Assembly: GCA_023935145.1 (NCBI GenBank)
Contig: CM043698.1
Coordinates: forward strand, 38,713,501-38,777,500
Origin: Bretschneidera sinensis
Taxonomy: Eukaryota; Streptophyta; Magnoliopsida; Brassicales; Akaniaceae
Length of the DNA: 64,000 nucleotides
Direction: 5' to 3'
The translations under genes were made by a program, and so were the position numbers. Shown piece after piece: positions 41,944-52,712 of the stretch (positions within the stretch are counted from its first letter, which is position 1; the number at the start of each line of letters is the position of its first letter). Below the pieces are notes generated by a model, which saw only the letters and a list, made by a program, of their open reading frames with translations, did no database searches and was not told where the DNA came from.

Positions 41944-44004
41944 ATGGCAGCAAATAACTACTCTGAGGGACACTCTTATACTAGACCACCATTGTTCAAT
42001 GGATCAAATTATAACTACTGGAAAAATAGAATGAAAATCTTCGTCGAAGGACAAGATTACAATCTATGGAGAATTATAGAAGAGGGACCTAAAATTCCCT
42101 CAAAAGAAATAGTTATTGGAGAGACTCTTCATACAATGCCTAAACTCAAAACTGAGTTTACTGACGAGGATTGTAGAACGATGTCTCTCAATAGCAGAGC
42201 AACAAGCATGCTACATTGCGCATTAGATATTTCTGAATATAACAAAATATCTGCATGCGTTTCTGCTAAAGAAATATGGGACAAATTGCAAGTCACATAT
42301 GAAGGAACAAGTGAAGTAAAAAAGTCTAAAATTTACATGCTAATTTCTGAATATGAATCTTTTAAGATGTCTCATAACGAAACCATTTCTGAAATGCACT
42401 CACGATTTACTACTATTATAAATAGTTTAAAACTGCTTGGCAAGAATATTGAGGAAGTTGAACTAACCAGAAAAATCTTAAGATCTCTACCTCCAGAATG
42501 GAAACCAAAGAGGACAGCCATTCAAGAGGCCAAAAATCTTGACAAGCTTGATGTTGAGACGCTGCTTGGGTCATTATTGACATACGAGATGGAAGAAATG
42601 ACTCCCATCGTCAATGATGATGAGAAGAAGAAGAAGCAAATTGCTCTCAAAGCTTCTACGAGCAACAAAGAAAAGGAATTAGAACAAGAAGCAGAGAGCA
42701 GTGAAGAGGATGGTGAAATGGCTTTAATCACCAGACGATTCCATAGGTTCTTGAAGAAAAGCAAGAAACCTTACTCAAAGGATCCCACCTCAAAAAGGGA
42801 ACCACTTATGTGCTATGGCTGCAAGAAGCCAGGACATATAAAAGCTGACTGTCCGGTTTCAAGCAAACCATACAAGGGCTTCAAGAAGAAAGCTATGGTA
42901 GCAACTACCTGGAGCGATGACGAAGAAGATGAGTCATCAGACAAAGAAATTGGATACGAAGAGATTGCCAACCTCTGTTTAATGGCAATCGATGATGAAA
43001 GTGAGGTAACATCTTCTCCCTCTTCAAAAAATAATATTGTTACTAGTAGTGAAGAATTACTAGAAGTCATAAATGAAATGCATGAAGAATTAAAGAAATT
43101 TGATTCTAGAAATTCTGTTCTTAAGAAAGAAGTATCATCTCTTTCTAAGGAAATGATAGTTCTTAGAGAAGAAAAAGAAAAATTATCATCTTTACTGTAT
43201 AATTCGTCTCAAGATTTTCTTAAAGATGAAAATGAAAATTTGAAAAATAAAATTTCTGAATTAAACAGCACTGTATCTAGACTTATGCTTGGTAAAGAAA
43301 AACTTGATGAAGTGCTTTCTTCCCAAAGATTAAGTGGAGGAAAATCTGGTGTAGGATATTCTCCTTTGGGAAAACAAAAAACAAAAGAGAGCTTATTCAT
43401 GAAAGCCTCTTGTGTAGATGGAGCTTCTACTTCGAAAGCTCCTAACCTTGTTAAAAGCACTCCCTTAATAAATCCGAGGAACTCTAGAAACTTAAATGAT
43501 CATACTAAATTGAAGCATCCTAAAAATACTCATGCTTATTTGTATGCTCATTCTAGAAATGCTCATACACATCCTAGAAATAATCATCATGCTCATTCTA
43601 GGAACAATGTGTATAATCAAAGAATGCATTCTGCTCATGCTCAACCTAGGAATCACCATCATAGCTATTCTAGAAATAACTTGCATACATATGCTAGCAT
43701 GTATCCTATAATGCATCATCGTTCATTTTCTGGAAATGACATGCATTTTCATACCCCTTACCATAGAATCATGTATCCTAGGAACTATCATCCTAAGGAT
43801 TATAGGAATGCACATGTAAAATTTCCTAGAAATTTCTATGACTATAATGATAGGTCTGTGCATCATCAACATGTTCATAGAGCACCATATATTGTTAAGA
43901 AAGTATGGGTCCCAAAAGGAACCGTATTTTCAAGGACTAACCCCAAAGGACCCAAGAAATTTTGGGTACCTAAAAATGCTATCGTATATCCTTGTGTGAT
44001 GTAG
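41944..44004 (+). CDS. gag: Sirevirus-like Gag
   Basis: 686 codons from ATG 41944, 42 bases after the primer site. Residues ~15-210 are the UBN2-type capsid region (RPPLFNGSNYNYWKNRMKIF near the start). One zinc knuckle CYGCKKPGHIKADC lies at residues 290-303. Residues ~365-455 form a coiled coil rich in E, K and L. Residues ~510-645 are tandem H/R/N-rich units (AHSRNNxxH, HPRNN), and two WVPK motifs end the protein (KKVWVPKGT, KKFWVPKNA). Gag packages the RNA and forms the particle; the zinc knuckle binds nucleic acid. The frame ends in TAG (44002-44004) and is followed in the same frame by protease, so this stop either is a point mutation or is read through. Length is normal for Sireviruses, which have unusually long Gag. 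Confidence 0.93.
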   Translation: MAANNYSEGHSYTRPPLFNGSNYNYWKNRMKIFVEGQDYNLWRIIEEGPKIPSKEIVIGETLHTMPKLKTEFTDEDCRTMSLNSRATSMLHCALDISEYNKISACVSAKEIWDKLQVTYEGTSEVKKSKIYMLISEYESFKMSHNETISEMHSRFTTIINSLKLLGKNIEEVELTRKILRSLPPEWKPKRTAIQEAKNLDKLDVETLLGSLLTYEMEEMTPIVNDDEKKKKQIALKASTSNKEKELEQEAESSEEDGEMALITRRFHRFLKKSKKPYSKDPTSKREPLMCYGCKKPGHIKADCPVSSKPYKGFKKKAMVATTWSDDEEDESSDKEIGYEEIANLCLMAIDDESEVTSSPSSKNNIVTSSEELLEVINEMHEELKKFDSRNSVLKKEVSSLSKEMIVLREEKEKLSSLLYNSSQDFLKDENENLKNKISELNSTVSRLMLGKEKLDEVLSSQRLSGGKSGVGYSPLGKQKTKESLFMKASCVDGASTSKAPNLVKSTPLINPRNSRNLNDHTKLKHPKNTHAYLYAHSRNAHTHPRNNHHAHSRNNVYNQRMHSAHAQPRNHHHSYSRNNLHTYASMYPIMHHRSFSGNDMHFHTPYHRIMYPRNYHPKDYRNAHVKFPRNFYDYNDRSVHHQHVHRAPYIVKKVWVPKGTVFSRTNPKGPKKFWVPKNAIVYPCVM

Positions 44005-44943
44005 ATTTGCCTTCACACCAAGGAGAAAGGTAACTGTTGGTACCTTGATAGCGGTTGCTCGAAGCATATGACCGGTGATAAAAGCGTATTCAAGGAGCTA
44101 ACTCTAAGAGATGGTGGACTTGTGACCATTGGAGACAATACTAAAATAAAGATCATCGGGCATGGAAAAGTCGGTAATGATTTCTCAACTTTAGATAATG
44201 TATTGCTAGTACAAAGCTTAAAGCCAAATTTACTTAGCATTAGTCAATTATGTGACAAAGGATATAAAGTCACATTTGAAACCTCTCATTGTCTAGTTAT
44301 AGACATCAAGAGCAACAAGATCAAATTCATTGGCCATAGACATGAAAATGTCTATATAGTTGATTTGAAATCCTTACATTCCAATAATGAAAAATGCTTT
44401 CCTGCTTTTAGTGAAAATCAATGGCTGTGGCATAGAAGGCTTGGTCATGTAAACATGAACTTGCTAAAAATTGTTTCAAGAAAAGATTTAGTTATTGGTC
44501 TTCCTAAAATCAATTTTGAGAAAAACAAAATTTGCAATGCTTGTCAAATGGGAAAACAATCAAGGATATCTTTCAAAGCAAAAAATGTTGTCTCAACTAC
44601 TAGACCTTTGGAACTTTTGCATATGGACTTATTTGGTCCAATTAGTACCATTAGTCTAGGTGGCCATCAATATGCTCTTGTTATTGTTGATGACTATTCA
44701 AGATATACCTTTGTTATTTTTATTGCTTATAAGGATGAAGCTTTCAAAGGATTTGAAAAGTTTTGCAAAAAGGTACAAAATGAAAAAGGGATTTGTATTT
44801 CAAGCATAAGAAGTGATCATGGCAAAGAATTTGAAAATCAAAGCTTTTCAAAATTTTGTGATGAAAATGGAATTAATCACAACTTTTCAGCTCTAGAACT
44901 CCTCAACAAAATGGAGTTGTTGAGAGGAAAAATAGAGTTCTAG
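44005..44943 (+). CDS. pol: Sirevirus-like Pol, protease and integrase part (ends at a frameshift)
   Basis: Continues the gag frame directly after the TAG. Protease site [14 protein letters not shown] begins at about 44038 (aspartic protease D-S-G). Integrase zinc-binding residues are seen in [10 protein letters not shown] and CNACQMGKQ. Catalytic aspartates are in HMDLFGP and IRSDHGKEF. Just before the third catalytic residue the frame fails: after FSA the sequence lacks one base near 44893, so the QQNGV-ERKN motif falls into the next frame and this part stops at 44943. There is no good initiation context between 44005 and 44068; if translated, it must come from readthrough of the gag stop. 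Otherwise all motifs are intact, so the lesion looks recent. Confidence 0.85.
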   Translation: MCLHTKEKGNCWYLDSGCSKHMTGDKSVFKELTLRDGGLVTIGDNTKIKIIGHGKVGNDFSTLDNVLLVQSLKPNLLSISQLCDKGYKVTFETSHCLVIDIKSNKIKFIGHRHENVYIVDLKSLHSNNEKCFPAFSENQWLWHRRLGHVNMNLLKIVSRKDLVIGLPKINFEKNKICNACQMGKQSRISFKAKNVVSTTRPLELLHMDLFGPISTISLGGHQYALVIVDDYSRYTFVIFIAYKDEAFKGFEKFCKKVQNEKGICISSIRSDHGKEFENQSFSKFCDENGINHNFSALELLNKMELLRGKIEF

Positions 44944-47126
44944 AAGAATTTTCAAGAACAATGCTTTGTGAAAATAATTTACCAAAATATTTTTGGGCTG
45001 AAGCCGTGAATACTTCTTGCTATATTTTAAATAGAATTTTGATAAGGCCCCTGCTTGATAAAACTCCTTATGAACTATGGAAAGGGAGAAAGCCAAATAT
45101 TTCCTATTTTCGTGCCTTTGGTAGTAAGTGCTTCATCTTAAATAACAATAAAACTAACTTGGGTAAATTTGATTCCAAGACCGATGAAGGGATATTTTTA
45201 GGATATTCTACTACTAGTAAGGCTTATAGAGTTTTCAATAAGAGAACTCTAGTAGTAGAAGAATCTGTGCATGTAACTATTGATGAATCTAACCCAATGA
45301 GTAGTGGAGAAGTTTCCTTTAAAGATGATGCAGATTTTATTCTAAGAATGGAAACTTCTACTCCCATTGTTGACCCAAAAGTGAGTTCTTCTCAAACAAA
45401 TGAAGGGATGGCAACTCCAAATTTGGACCAACCATCCTCAAGTCAACAAGAGGAAAATCTACCCAAGGATTGGAGGTATGTAAATCATCATCCAATTGAT
45501 CAAGTAATTGGTGATCCTTCACAAGGGGTAAGAACTCGCTCTTCCATTAGAAATATTTGTAATTTTGTAGCTTATTTGTCTCAAGTAGAACCTAAGACAT
45601 TTATAGAAGCTGAAAAAGATAATGATTGGATAATTGCAATGCAGGAAGAGATAAATCAATTTGAGAGAAACAATGTTTGGAAACTAGTTCCAAGACCTAA
45701 AGATCATTCAATTATTGGAACTAAATGGGTATATAGAAATAAAATGGATGAAAATGGTATAGTAACTAGAAATAAGGCTAGACTAGTTGCTAAGGGATAT
45801 AACCAAGAGGAAGGAATAGATTTTGATGAAACCTATGCTCCCGTAGCTAGATTAGAAGCTATTCGAATGTTATTAGCCTTTGCATGCTTTAATAAATTCA
45901 AGCTATTTCAAATGGATGTGAAAAGTGCCTTTTTAAATGGCTTTATAGAAGAAGAGGTTTATGTTGAACAACCTCTTGGTTTTGAAAACCCTAGTCTTCC
46001 AAATCATGTCTACAAGCTTTCTAAGGCTTTATATGGGCTGAAGCAAGCTCCAAGGGCATGGTACGAAAGACTAAGCAAATTTTTGATTGATAATGATTTT
46101 GTAAGAGGAAGAATAGATACAACTCTCTTCACAAAAACTCACAAAAATGACACTTTGATAGTTCAAATATATGTTGATGATATTATATTTGGTGCTACTA
46201 ATGAATCTATGTGTCAAGAGTTTGCAAAGTGCATGCAAGGTGAATTTGAAATGAGCATGATGGGAGAACTTACCTACTTCCTTGGACTGCAAATCAAGCA
46301 ACTAAAAGGAGGTATCTTCATCAATCAACAAAAGTACGTCAAAGATCTACTAAAGAGGTTCGGGATGGAAAGCTCAAAACCAATTGGAACACCTATGAGC
46401 ACAACCACCAAACTTGATCTTGATGAAGGAGGTAAAACTGCAGATTCTAAATATTATAGAAGCATGATAGGTGCTTTACTGTACTTGACTGCAAGTAGAC
46501 CTGATATAATGTTCAGTGTATGCATGTGCGCTAGATTTCAATCTAATCCTAAGGAATCACATGTAGTTGCAGTAAAAAGAATCCTTAGATATCTACAAGG
46601 GACCCAGACCATAGGATTATGGTATTCTAGAGAATCATCTTTTGAGCTAGTAGGATATTCGGATGCTGATTTTGCTGGATGTAGGTTAGATAGAAAAAGC
46701 ACAAGTGGAACATGCCAATTCTTAGGTGCTATGTTAACTTCTTGGTTCTCCAAGAAACAGAATTCAGTTGCACTATCAACCGCTGAGGCGGAATATGTAG
46801 CAGCTGGCAGTTGTTGTGCCCAAGTACTATGGATGAAACAACAACTAGAAGACTATGGCATGAGTCTCAAAAATATTCCTATATTTTGTGATAATACTAG
46901 TGCCATCAACCTAACCAAAAATCCTATTCAGCACTCTAGAACCAAGCATATAGAGATTAGACATCATTTCTTAAGAGACCATGCTCAAAAAGGTGATATA
47001 AGATTAGAATTTATACCTTCAGAAGATCAAATAGCTGATATTCTTACAAAACCCTTAAGTGAAGCTAGTTTTTGCAAAATAAGAAAGTTGATGGGATTGC
47101 TTGATTTTGATAAATTGAATGTTTGA
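44895..47126 (+). CDS. pol: Sirevirus-like Pol, integrase end, RT and RNase H part
   Basis: This frame starts where the previous one breaks and runs 743 codons to TGA (47124-47126). It opens with the integrase glutamate motif ([10 protein letters not shown]), then [18 protein letters not shown]. The RT begins near [20 protein letters not shown], has [35 protein letters not shown] and the box [10 protein letters not shown] (about 46173). RNase H includes [39 protein letters not shown], and ADILTKPL. No stop or further frameshift occurs. Homology supports copia order PR-INT-RT-RH. The first ATG is 44961, but the natural product is a Gag-Pol polyprotein rather than a separate protein. Confidence 0.92.
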   Translation, partial: RTPQQNGVVERKNRVLEEFSRTMLCENNLPKYFWAEAVNTSCYILNRILIRPLLDKTPYELWKGRKPNISYFRAFGSKCFILNNNKTNLGKFDSKTDEGIFLGYSTTSKAYRVFNKRTLVVEESVHVTIDESNPMSSGEVSFKDDADFILRMETSTPIVDPKVSSSQTNEGMATPNLDQPSSSQQEENLPKDWRYVNHHPIDQVIGDPSQGVRTRSSIRNICNFVAYLSQVEPKTFIEAEKDNDWIIAMQEEINQFERNNVWKLVPRPKDHSIIGTKWVYRNKMDENGIVTRNKARLVAKGYNQEEGIDFDETYAPVARLEAIRMLLAFACFNKFKLFQMDVKSAFLNGFIEEEVYVEQPLGFENPSLPNHVYKLSKALYGLKQAPRAWYERLSKFLIDNDFVRGRIDTTLFTKTHKNDTLIVQIYVDDIIFGATNESMCQEFAKCMQGEFEMSMMGELTYFLGLQIKQLKGGIFINQQKYVKDLLKRFGMESSKPIGTPMSTTTKLDLDEGGKTADSKYYRSMIGALLYLTASRPDIMFSVCMCARFQSNPKESHVVAVKRILRYLQGTQTIGLWYSRESSFELVGYSDADFAGCRLDRKSTSGTCQFLGAMLTSWFSKKQNSVALSTAEAEYVAAGSCCAQVLWMKQQLEDYGMSLKNIPIFCDNTSAINLTKNPIQHSRTKHIEIRHHFLRDHAQKGDIRLEFIPSEDQIADILTKPLSEASFCKIRKLMGLLDFDKLNV

Positions 47127-47266
47127 TTGCATCTCATTTCATCATTTGCATGTTTGACATTGAGTGATAGAGTATTAATCCATGTTTAATTATTCCCTTC
47201 ACTCAAAAATGTCATAGATAAACAAATTCGTGCTATAAATTCAAGACTGGAAATTTTACTAATGGT

Positions 47267-47606
47267 CCAGTCGACTGGTAAATGTGCTCCAGTCGACTGG
47301 TAAGTCACTGCCTGATTGGCCAGTCGACTGGTAATTTTAACCCAGTCGACTGGTAACTCTCTGCCAAAAACTCCAGACGACTGGTAAGTCTTCTCCAGTC
47401 GTCTATAAAATCAAATCATGCTTGGAGCCAAATTTTTTTTTCATTTTTTTGAACCCCCAGTCGACTGGTATCGATAGCCCAGTAGACTGGTATCTCACTG
47501 TCAGTTGATCCAGTCGACTGGTACGTTTACCCAGTCGACTGGTAAAAGAAACTGTTCATCTTTTCAAAGGGGCCCAGTCGACTGGTAAGTTTACCCAGTC
47601 GACTGG
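47267..47606. promoter_or_regulatory. Second CCAGTCGACTGG array, between pol and ORF3
   Basis: Sites start at 47267, 47289, 47320, 47342, 47373 (one mismatch), 47395 (degenerate), 47457, 47479 (one mismatch), 47510, 47531, 47574 and 47595. Gaps are 22, 31, 22, 31, 22, 62, 22, 31, 21, 43 and 21 bp, the same 22/31 rhythm as in the LTR. The array ends 11 bp before a TATA box. It lies entirely outside pol and ORF3. It probably arose as a copy of the LTR U3 module and may act as an internal promoter for ORF3 (inference). Confidence 0.8.
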
Positions 47607-47617
47607 TATCGCGATTC

Positions 47618-47625
47618 TATAAAAG
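47618..47625 (+). promoter_or_regulatory. Internal TATA box upstream of ORF3
   Basis: TATAAAAG, 211 bp before the ORF3 ATG, followed by a CT-rich leader (47640-47690) like a plant 5' UTR. A second TATAAAA at 47404-47410 follows the first half of the array. Confidence 0.55.
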
Positions 47626-47835
47626 GGACTGTTCATTTTCGCCCTTCTTACGCCATTTTCAAAGAGCCCAAGCTTTCTCTCTCTAAAAAAATTCATCTTT
47701 TTGATCTAAAAACCATCCAAATCCCTTCTAAACACACCGATCTACTCATTCCTAAAGAGATTTTTAACTTTCTACGGTTAAAATCTCTCATTTTTACCAA
47801 ATTTCCTTTTTCCAAAAACTTCAAATTTCTCGAAA

Positions 47836-49092
47836 ATGAGTGACAAAATCCGTATAAAACTCACAACAAGTGGACCTAATGCGCCCAAAAAGCCTAGGTC
47901 TTCAAAACCTTCGGCTTCGGAATCAAAAGGGAAGGGAGTAGCAGGGTCATCCAGCAAGGAGCCCAGAACAGAGTTGGAGCAGGCTCTGTTTTTCAGCCCA
48001 GCTGCTCATAAGAGGTATAACTCTATAATCCGTCACAAGAAAATCATGACGGGTAGAGTCGTTGATTTCGACTCCATTCGTCATGGTAATTTCGATATTC
48101 TACCAGCCTTTGAGGCAATAAATCTGACCCCACTGGTCAGTATTCATGAAAAATATTACCCGCGACTGATTCACCAGTTCTATGCGAACTTGGTGAAACC
48201 CAGTCCTCTGGCTCTGAGATTCAGAACCAGAGTTAGCGGTGTGGAGTTTGAGGTCAACACTGACCTCTTGATGAGCATTCTGAGAATCCCTATAAGGGGG
48301 GTTCAATGGAGTCTGGATGGATGGCCAGACAACTTTGAAGTTGAGGAGGCCTGTCGGATAGTCAGGGGCGACCCTAACTATGTGTACAGACCCACTACAT
48401 TTCACACATGTAGTGACTTGCCCCTCGACTCAAAAATGTTTCAATTGATTGTCAGTTGGACCATCCACCCGAGACTCGGGAGTCGAGGGTATCTATCTAA
48501 AATATATACGGTATTGATTTGGTGCCTAAAATCTGGGCACCACTTCAATATATATCCTCTGCTGCTCGCCAACATGATAAACGGTGAAGTAAACGACTCC
48601 GGGTGTCTTCCTTATGGGATGCTCATTACACTCATCCTCCAGCACTTCCGGGTACCTTTGCCTGCCTCCGAGGCTCAGGATATCGGATTGACGGATATCA
48701 TCAACATCTCATCTCTAAAGAAGATGGGATGTACTGTTCGTGAAGGGTTTCTCTATCCTAAGGCTGGAAAGCGCCTAAGGATTCGAGAGGATGCGAGTGA
48801 CAGTGATGAGGATGCTGATACGGCTGCTGAGATGGAGACAGATACCCGAGCACCTCCCATTGGTGACTCGAGTACTGGTCAGACTGGATATGGTGACATC
48901 CTACGAGCTATCGCGAGTCTTCAGATGACGATGGAGTCTGGTTTTCAGTCCATGCAGTCCGATTATCAGAGGCTGAGCTCCTCCATAGACCACCTACGGG
49001 ATGACTTCGAGTTACATCGAGAGCACACCGAGGGTTCCCTAGCTGAGATTAGGGAACTTCTTCGTGACAGCTCGGACTCTCCCGCACCATGA
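47836..49092 (+). CDS. Sirevirus third ORF (plant-transposon protein with coiled coil)
   Basis: 418 codons from ATG 47836. Residues 1-45 are basic and rich in S, P, K (KKPRSSKPSASESKGKG), resembling a nuclear-localisation or nucleic-acid-binding tail. Residues ~55-300 are a globular domain (GNFDILPAFEAINLTPLVSI, FEVNTDLLMSILRIPIRGV, CLPYGMLITLILQHFRVP) of the type found in plant retrotransposon extra ORFs (the 'putative plant transposon protein' domain). Residues ~317-332 are acidic (DSDEDADTAAEMETD). Residues ~352-410 form a predicted coiled coil. No signal peptide or convincing membrane segment is seen, so the name 'envelope-like', used for this position in Sireviruses, is not supported by its features. 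It is intact, and a palindrome array with a TATA box precedes it. Function unknown. Confidence 0.85.
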   Translation: MSDKIRIKLTTSGPNAPKKPRSSKPSASESKGKGVAGSSSKEPRTELEQALFFSPAAHKRYNSIIRHKKIMTGRVVDFDSIRHGNFDILPAFEAINLTPLVSIHEKYYPRLIHQFYANLVKPSPLALRFRTRVSGVEFEVNTDLLMSILRIPIRGVQWSLDGWPDNFEVEEACRIVRGDPNYVYRPTTFHTCSDLPLDSKMFQLIVSWTIHPRLGSRGYLSKIYTVLIWCLKSGHHFNIYPLLLANMINGEVNDSGCLPYGMLITLILQHFRVPLPASEAQDIGLTDIINISSLKKMGCTVREGFLYPKAGKRLRIREDASDSDEDADTAAEMETDTRAPPIGDSSTGQTGYGDILRAIASLQMTMESGFQSMQSDYQRLSSSIDHLRDDFELHREHTEGSLAEIRELLRDSSDSPAP

Positions 49093-49756
49093 GTCTCTCA
49101 GTTCTTAGCACTTTTCCAGTTTTTGTCACATAGCACGGACATCTCATGTTTGTTTTTTTTTTTGTTATGGCTCTATGAGGCCCTACTTGTATTGACTTTT
49201 TCTCTATGATAATGTAATACTATTAAACATATTTATTGCATTTATTTACGCTATTTGTGATATGTTAGAACTGTTTTAAATATCTGTTTAGTCACTAAAT
49301 CTGATATAAAATGCTTATATGCTTGAAAAACTTCCGGTTCTTTCCGGGAAGGCTTCTGAAATTCAAATGAAGACACATCTTCGCGTGCATATTTGTATTC
49401 TTATAACCTATTTGACTGTATTGGCTAATTAGCTTATTTTTTATGTTATGCCCCCTTTGGTTGCTGTTGTCAAAACGGGGGAGAAAAATGAGAAAAACGA
49501 GAAAATCTAAGTAAAACGCAACCAATGCATAGATTTAGTGGGAGCATTGCTCCATATCTGTGTAAAAATGTTTATTGATTGGTTGAGTTTAATTTTAGAT
49601 TGGTTGAAAGAAATATAAACTGTGTTTGCTTGTTTACAGGGTGGTTTTTCTCGAAAAACAGAGGAGACTTTGTCCAAATTTTTGTAAAATCTTAACACTT
49701 AGTTTTTAAAACTGTTTTTACATTATTAGTTTTGTCATCATCAAAAAGGGGGAGAT
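49093..49756 (+). other. 3' noncoding region with multiple polypurine tracts
   Basis: Contains AAAACGGGGGAGAAAAATGA (about 49473-49492), an upstream purine tract typical of Sireviruses, and the main tract AAAAAGGGGGAGA (49743-49755) that primes plus-strand synthesis just before the 3' LTR. Confidence 0.8.
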
Positions 49757-50986
49757 TGTTGACCCTCGCCCGTATTTTAATGATGGCAAAACACAACTGT
49801 TATTTAACTAACATGTTTAAACTAAGTTGTATTAAGGATCAAACACATTCAACCAAGGAACAAAGTGCAAAAACTCGAACCAAATCAAGTATCAAGTGAA
49901 GACTGAAGATCTAGTATAGGTCTTAAGGTTTAGAACCAATGTAAGTCTCACTCATACATTGTATTAGCTTGTTTAATGGCTCAAACACAAATGGTTTTTC
50001 TAAAACCATTAATTTTAAAATGTTTTTAATGAAAAACAGAAGAAAAACTGGGTTGGAAGACAACCCAGTCGACTGGTATATGGGTCAGAAGGTACCCAGT
50101 CGACTGGATGAATTAACCCAGTCGACTGGTACTTTGACCAGTAATTTCCCAGTCGACTGGATGAATCAACCCAGTCGACTGGCAAAATGGACAGAAAGTC
50201 CCCAGTCGACTGGATGATATATACCAGTCGACTGGATACCCAGAAGGTCTGAAAACGTATATTTTTCAAGTGAACCCAGTCGACTGGTATCTCGACCCAG
50301 TCGACTGGTAGTTCAAAAATATGACCGTTGGACTCCAAATCTGAACGTTTTAAAGTAAATCTTTTTCAAATTAAAGTCCAAAACGGCCATATTAATTGAT
50401 TGCTATATAAACCCTCTCAGCAAAGCATTCAATAACAAGCAGCACATATTCAAAAAGAGTTGATCTCATATAATCAAGTTTTTATACTCTTGAAACACAA
50501 AAAGCTTTGAAATAATCTTATTGAGCCATTTCTTCAAGCTTTACTTTGAAAGAGAGACATTTCTGTTGTAATAAGCTTTCATTTGTTGTCTCTCTACCTT
50601 TTACTTTACAGCTTTTATTGCAAAGGGATTACTTCCGAGAGGAAGGGGAAACTTCCGAAAGGAATGGGATTTTTCGGTTTAAGCAATTCCTGTAAATTGC
50701 TTGTGTACGGTTTGTGCAACACCCGGCTAAGTTGTGCGACTAAGCTTTCTTAGTGGATTACTTCAAGGAGTTCCTTGAAGAGAGTGGACGTAGGGTCGGA
50801 ACGAATCCGATATTGCCGAACCACTATAACTGTGTTTGCATCCTCTTTCCTTAAACTCTTTATTTACAGCTTTCTACTTGTATTAATTATTTGTTGCTTA
50901 TCAGTTTTTATAAACTTGTATAAATTCCGCGAAAGTTTTTAAAAACCCAATTCACCCCCCCTCTTGGGTTGAAACCTCGAGCTACA
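49757..50986 (+). repeat. 3' LTR of the Sirevirus-like element
   Basis: 1230 bp, matching the 5' LTR with two substitutions (near 50665 and 50840) and one C fewer in the C run near 50956. Carries the same nine-palindrome array at 50065-50308 and a TATA box. Confidence 0.95.
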
Positions 50987-50991
50987 ATAAA

Positions 50992-52677
50992 TAACAGACT
51001 CAATTCAATAAACCACAAGAAATTTTCCATTTTATCTTTGATCATACTTAAGGTCACTATTCTTCCTCTTTTCTAAATCACTAAAATCCTTCCTATATTT
51101 GCAATATTGAATGTCCAATTCACTCTTTAGAATCGTGTATGATATATATCATGTCAAATCACCATTTATCTTCCTTATGTAACCCTGTTAAGCATACATT
51201 AGATAGTCCTCCTCGTTGAAGCAATATTAGTGTTACCAAGCATCATTTCTACTGTTCTCAAAATTTGACTTAGCTTGCCTACCAAATAAAATCTCTTAAG
51301 CTAGCAATCCTTTTGACCCTAAACTTTAAATTCTTTTCTAATTAACACTTTATTTTATATTCTATTCAAGAATTCACACGACTTTGTAATTTAGCTCTCT
51401 AGGCTTACCCTCTTCATTATTTTACCTTTATCCCTTAGGGCCTCAAATTTTTTTATTAAATGCTAATCTCATTATTATTGTTACACTAATATTCAAGATT
51501 ACAAATTATGTAGATAATCAACACGAGAATTAATAGGATACAAACCCATAAAACTCTCATATCTATACTACATTAATCCTATAATTATCTTAATAACAAT
51601 ATATACCAAATATGTACATGTTAGAAAAGTTTTAAAATTCCTCACAATTATTCAAATTGAGAGTTATAAGTTAATTTGTGATTAATTTCAATAAATTAAA
51701 AGTTATATATTTTGTATCAAATGACTTTTCAATAATCATTATTTGTCTATTTTAATATAGCTAATAAAGTTAAAGTTACAAATTTGTGATTAATCTCAAT
51801 AAATTGAGAGTTAAAAATTTTGTAATTATTTCTATTTTAAATTTTAAATTAAATTCTTAGACTTATTTGTGCTTATAAATACCAAGTTTTTCAAGAGCCT
51901 AAGACACAATTTTTCATATTCTTTTTCTTATTTTATACTCTCTATATATTTGTGTTTTTGGGTAATCTTGATCGAATCGGTTCATCCCGACTTCTTAGTG
52001 GATGTGTACATTGTAAGAGGCAAAGCTGCAAGCACCTGTATTTTATCTTAGAGTCGGTCTTAGCTATTTGTACCTGTACATAGGGAGTCTATAACAGCGT
52101 TAAGACAATGGTTTTCCGCGACTCATATGTCAGCTCCTTCTGTTTTTTATATTTTAATTATATAATATTGTTTAATATCATATATTTATGTTGTGTTAAA
52201 ATTATTTTGATTTCTACAAGTATATATTCTCAAATTGTCTGTTTATTTTTTATCACTAATTATATAAAAAAAATTCCAACAGTATCTATACTAGGCATAT
52301 CATCTTTGTCACCCAATTATCCATTTATTCACCAAGACAATAAAGTTATACTATAAACTAATTGCTCCTTAATTCGAAATTCATCATTAAGTCCACCAAA
52401 TTTTAGTGTAGTCGCTTCCTTATTCACTTCAATCTCTTAACAATAATTGTGATACTCAAACTATCCACTTGGCCTTAACTTTACTTCAAAACTTCTATTT
52501 TCACACCTACCTTTTAAATTATTGATCTGCCACTCTCTCTTCAACTTATCACAATATTGTCGACACCAACTACAAAATTGTCATTAACAATTTTAACTCA
52601 AATAATCTTATTTATTGAGGAACCAAAATTTCTATAAAACCATTCAAAATCTCAATTCTAAGCCTCTCTACCAACAC

Positions 52678-52712
<35 letters not shown>

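Larger units (their letters stand above)
40658..50986 (+). mobile_element. Sirevirus-like Ty1/copia element, full length, young
   Basis: 10,329 bp with LTRs 40658-41888 and 49757-50986, perfect ATAAA duplication (40653-40657, 50987-50991), primer site TGGTATCAGAGC (41891-41902), gag, pol, a third ORF and a purine tract AAAAAGGGGGAGA before the 3' LTR. The 3' sequence GTCATCATCAAAAAGGGGG and the extra purine-rich CGGGGGAGAAAAATGAG at about 49476 are hallmarks of Sireviruses (SIRE/Maximus lineage), as are the long gag and the extra ORF after pol. By eye the LTRs differ at two bases and one C-run length. gag ends in TAG and pol has a frameshift, so this copy cannot make a full Pol without recoding. 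Confidence 0.95.

Noticed and set aside
41944..44004. Several antisense ORFs of 75-85 codons over gag
   Set aside because: They are reverse-strand shadows of the gag frame with no motif.
47836..49092. Envelope glycoprotein
   Set aside because: No signal peptide, membrane anchor or cysteine-rich ectodomain is visible, and the first 45 residues are charged.
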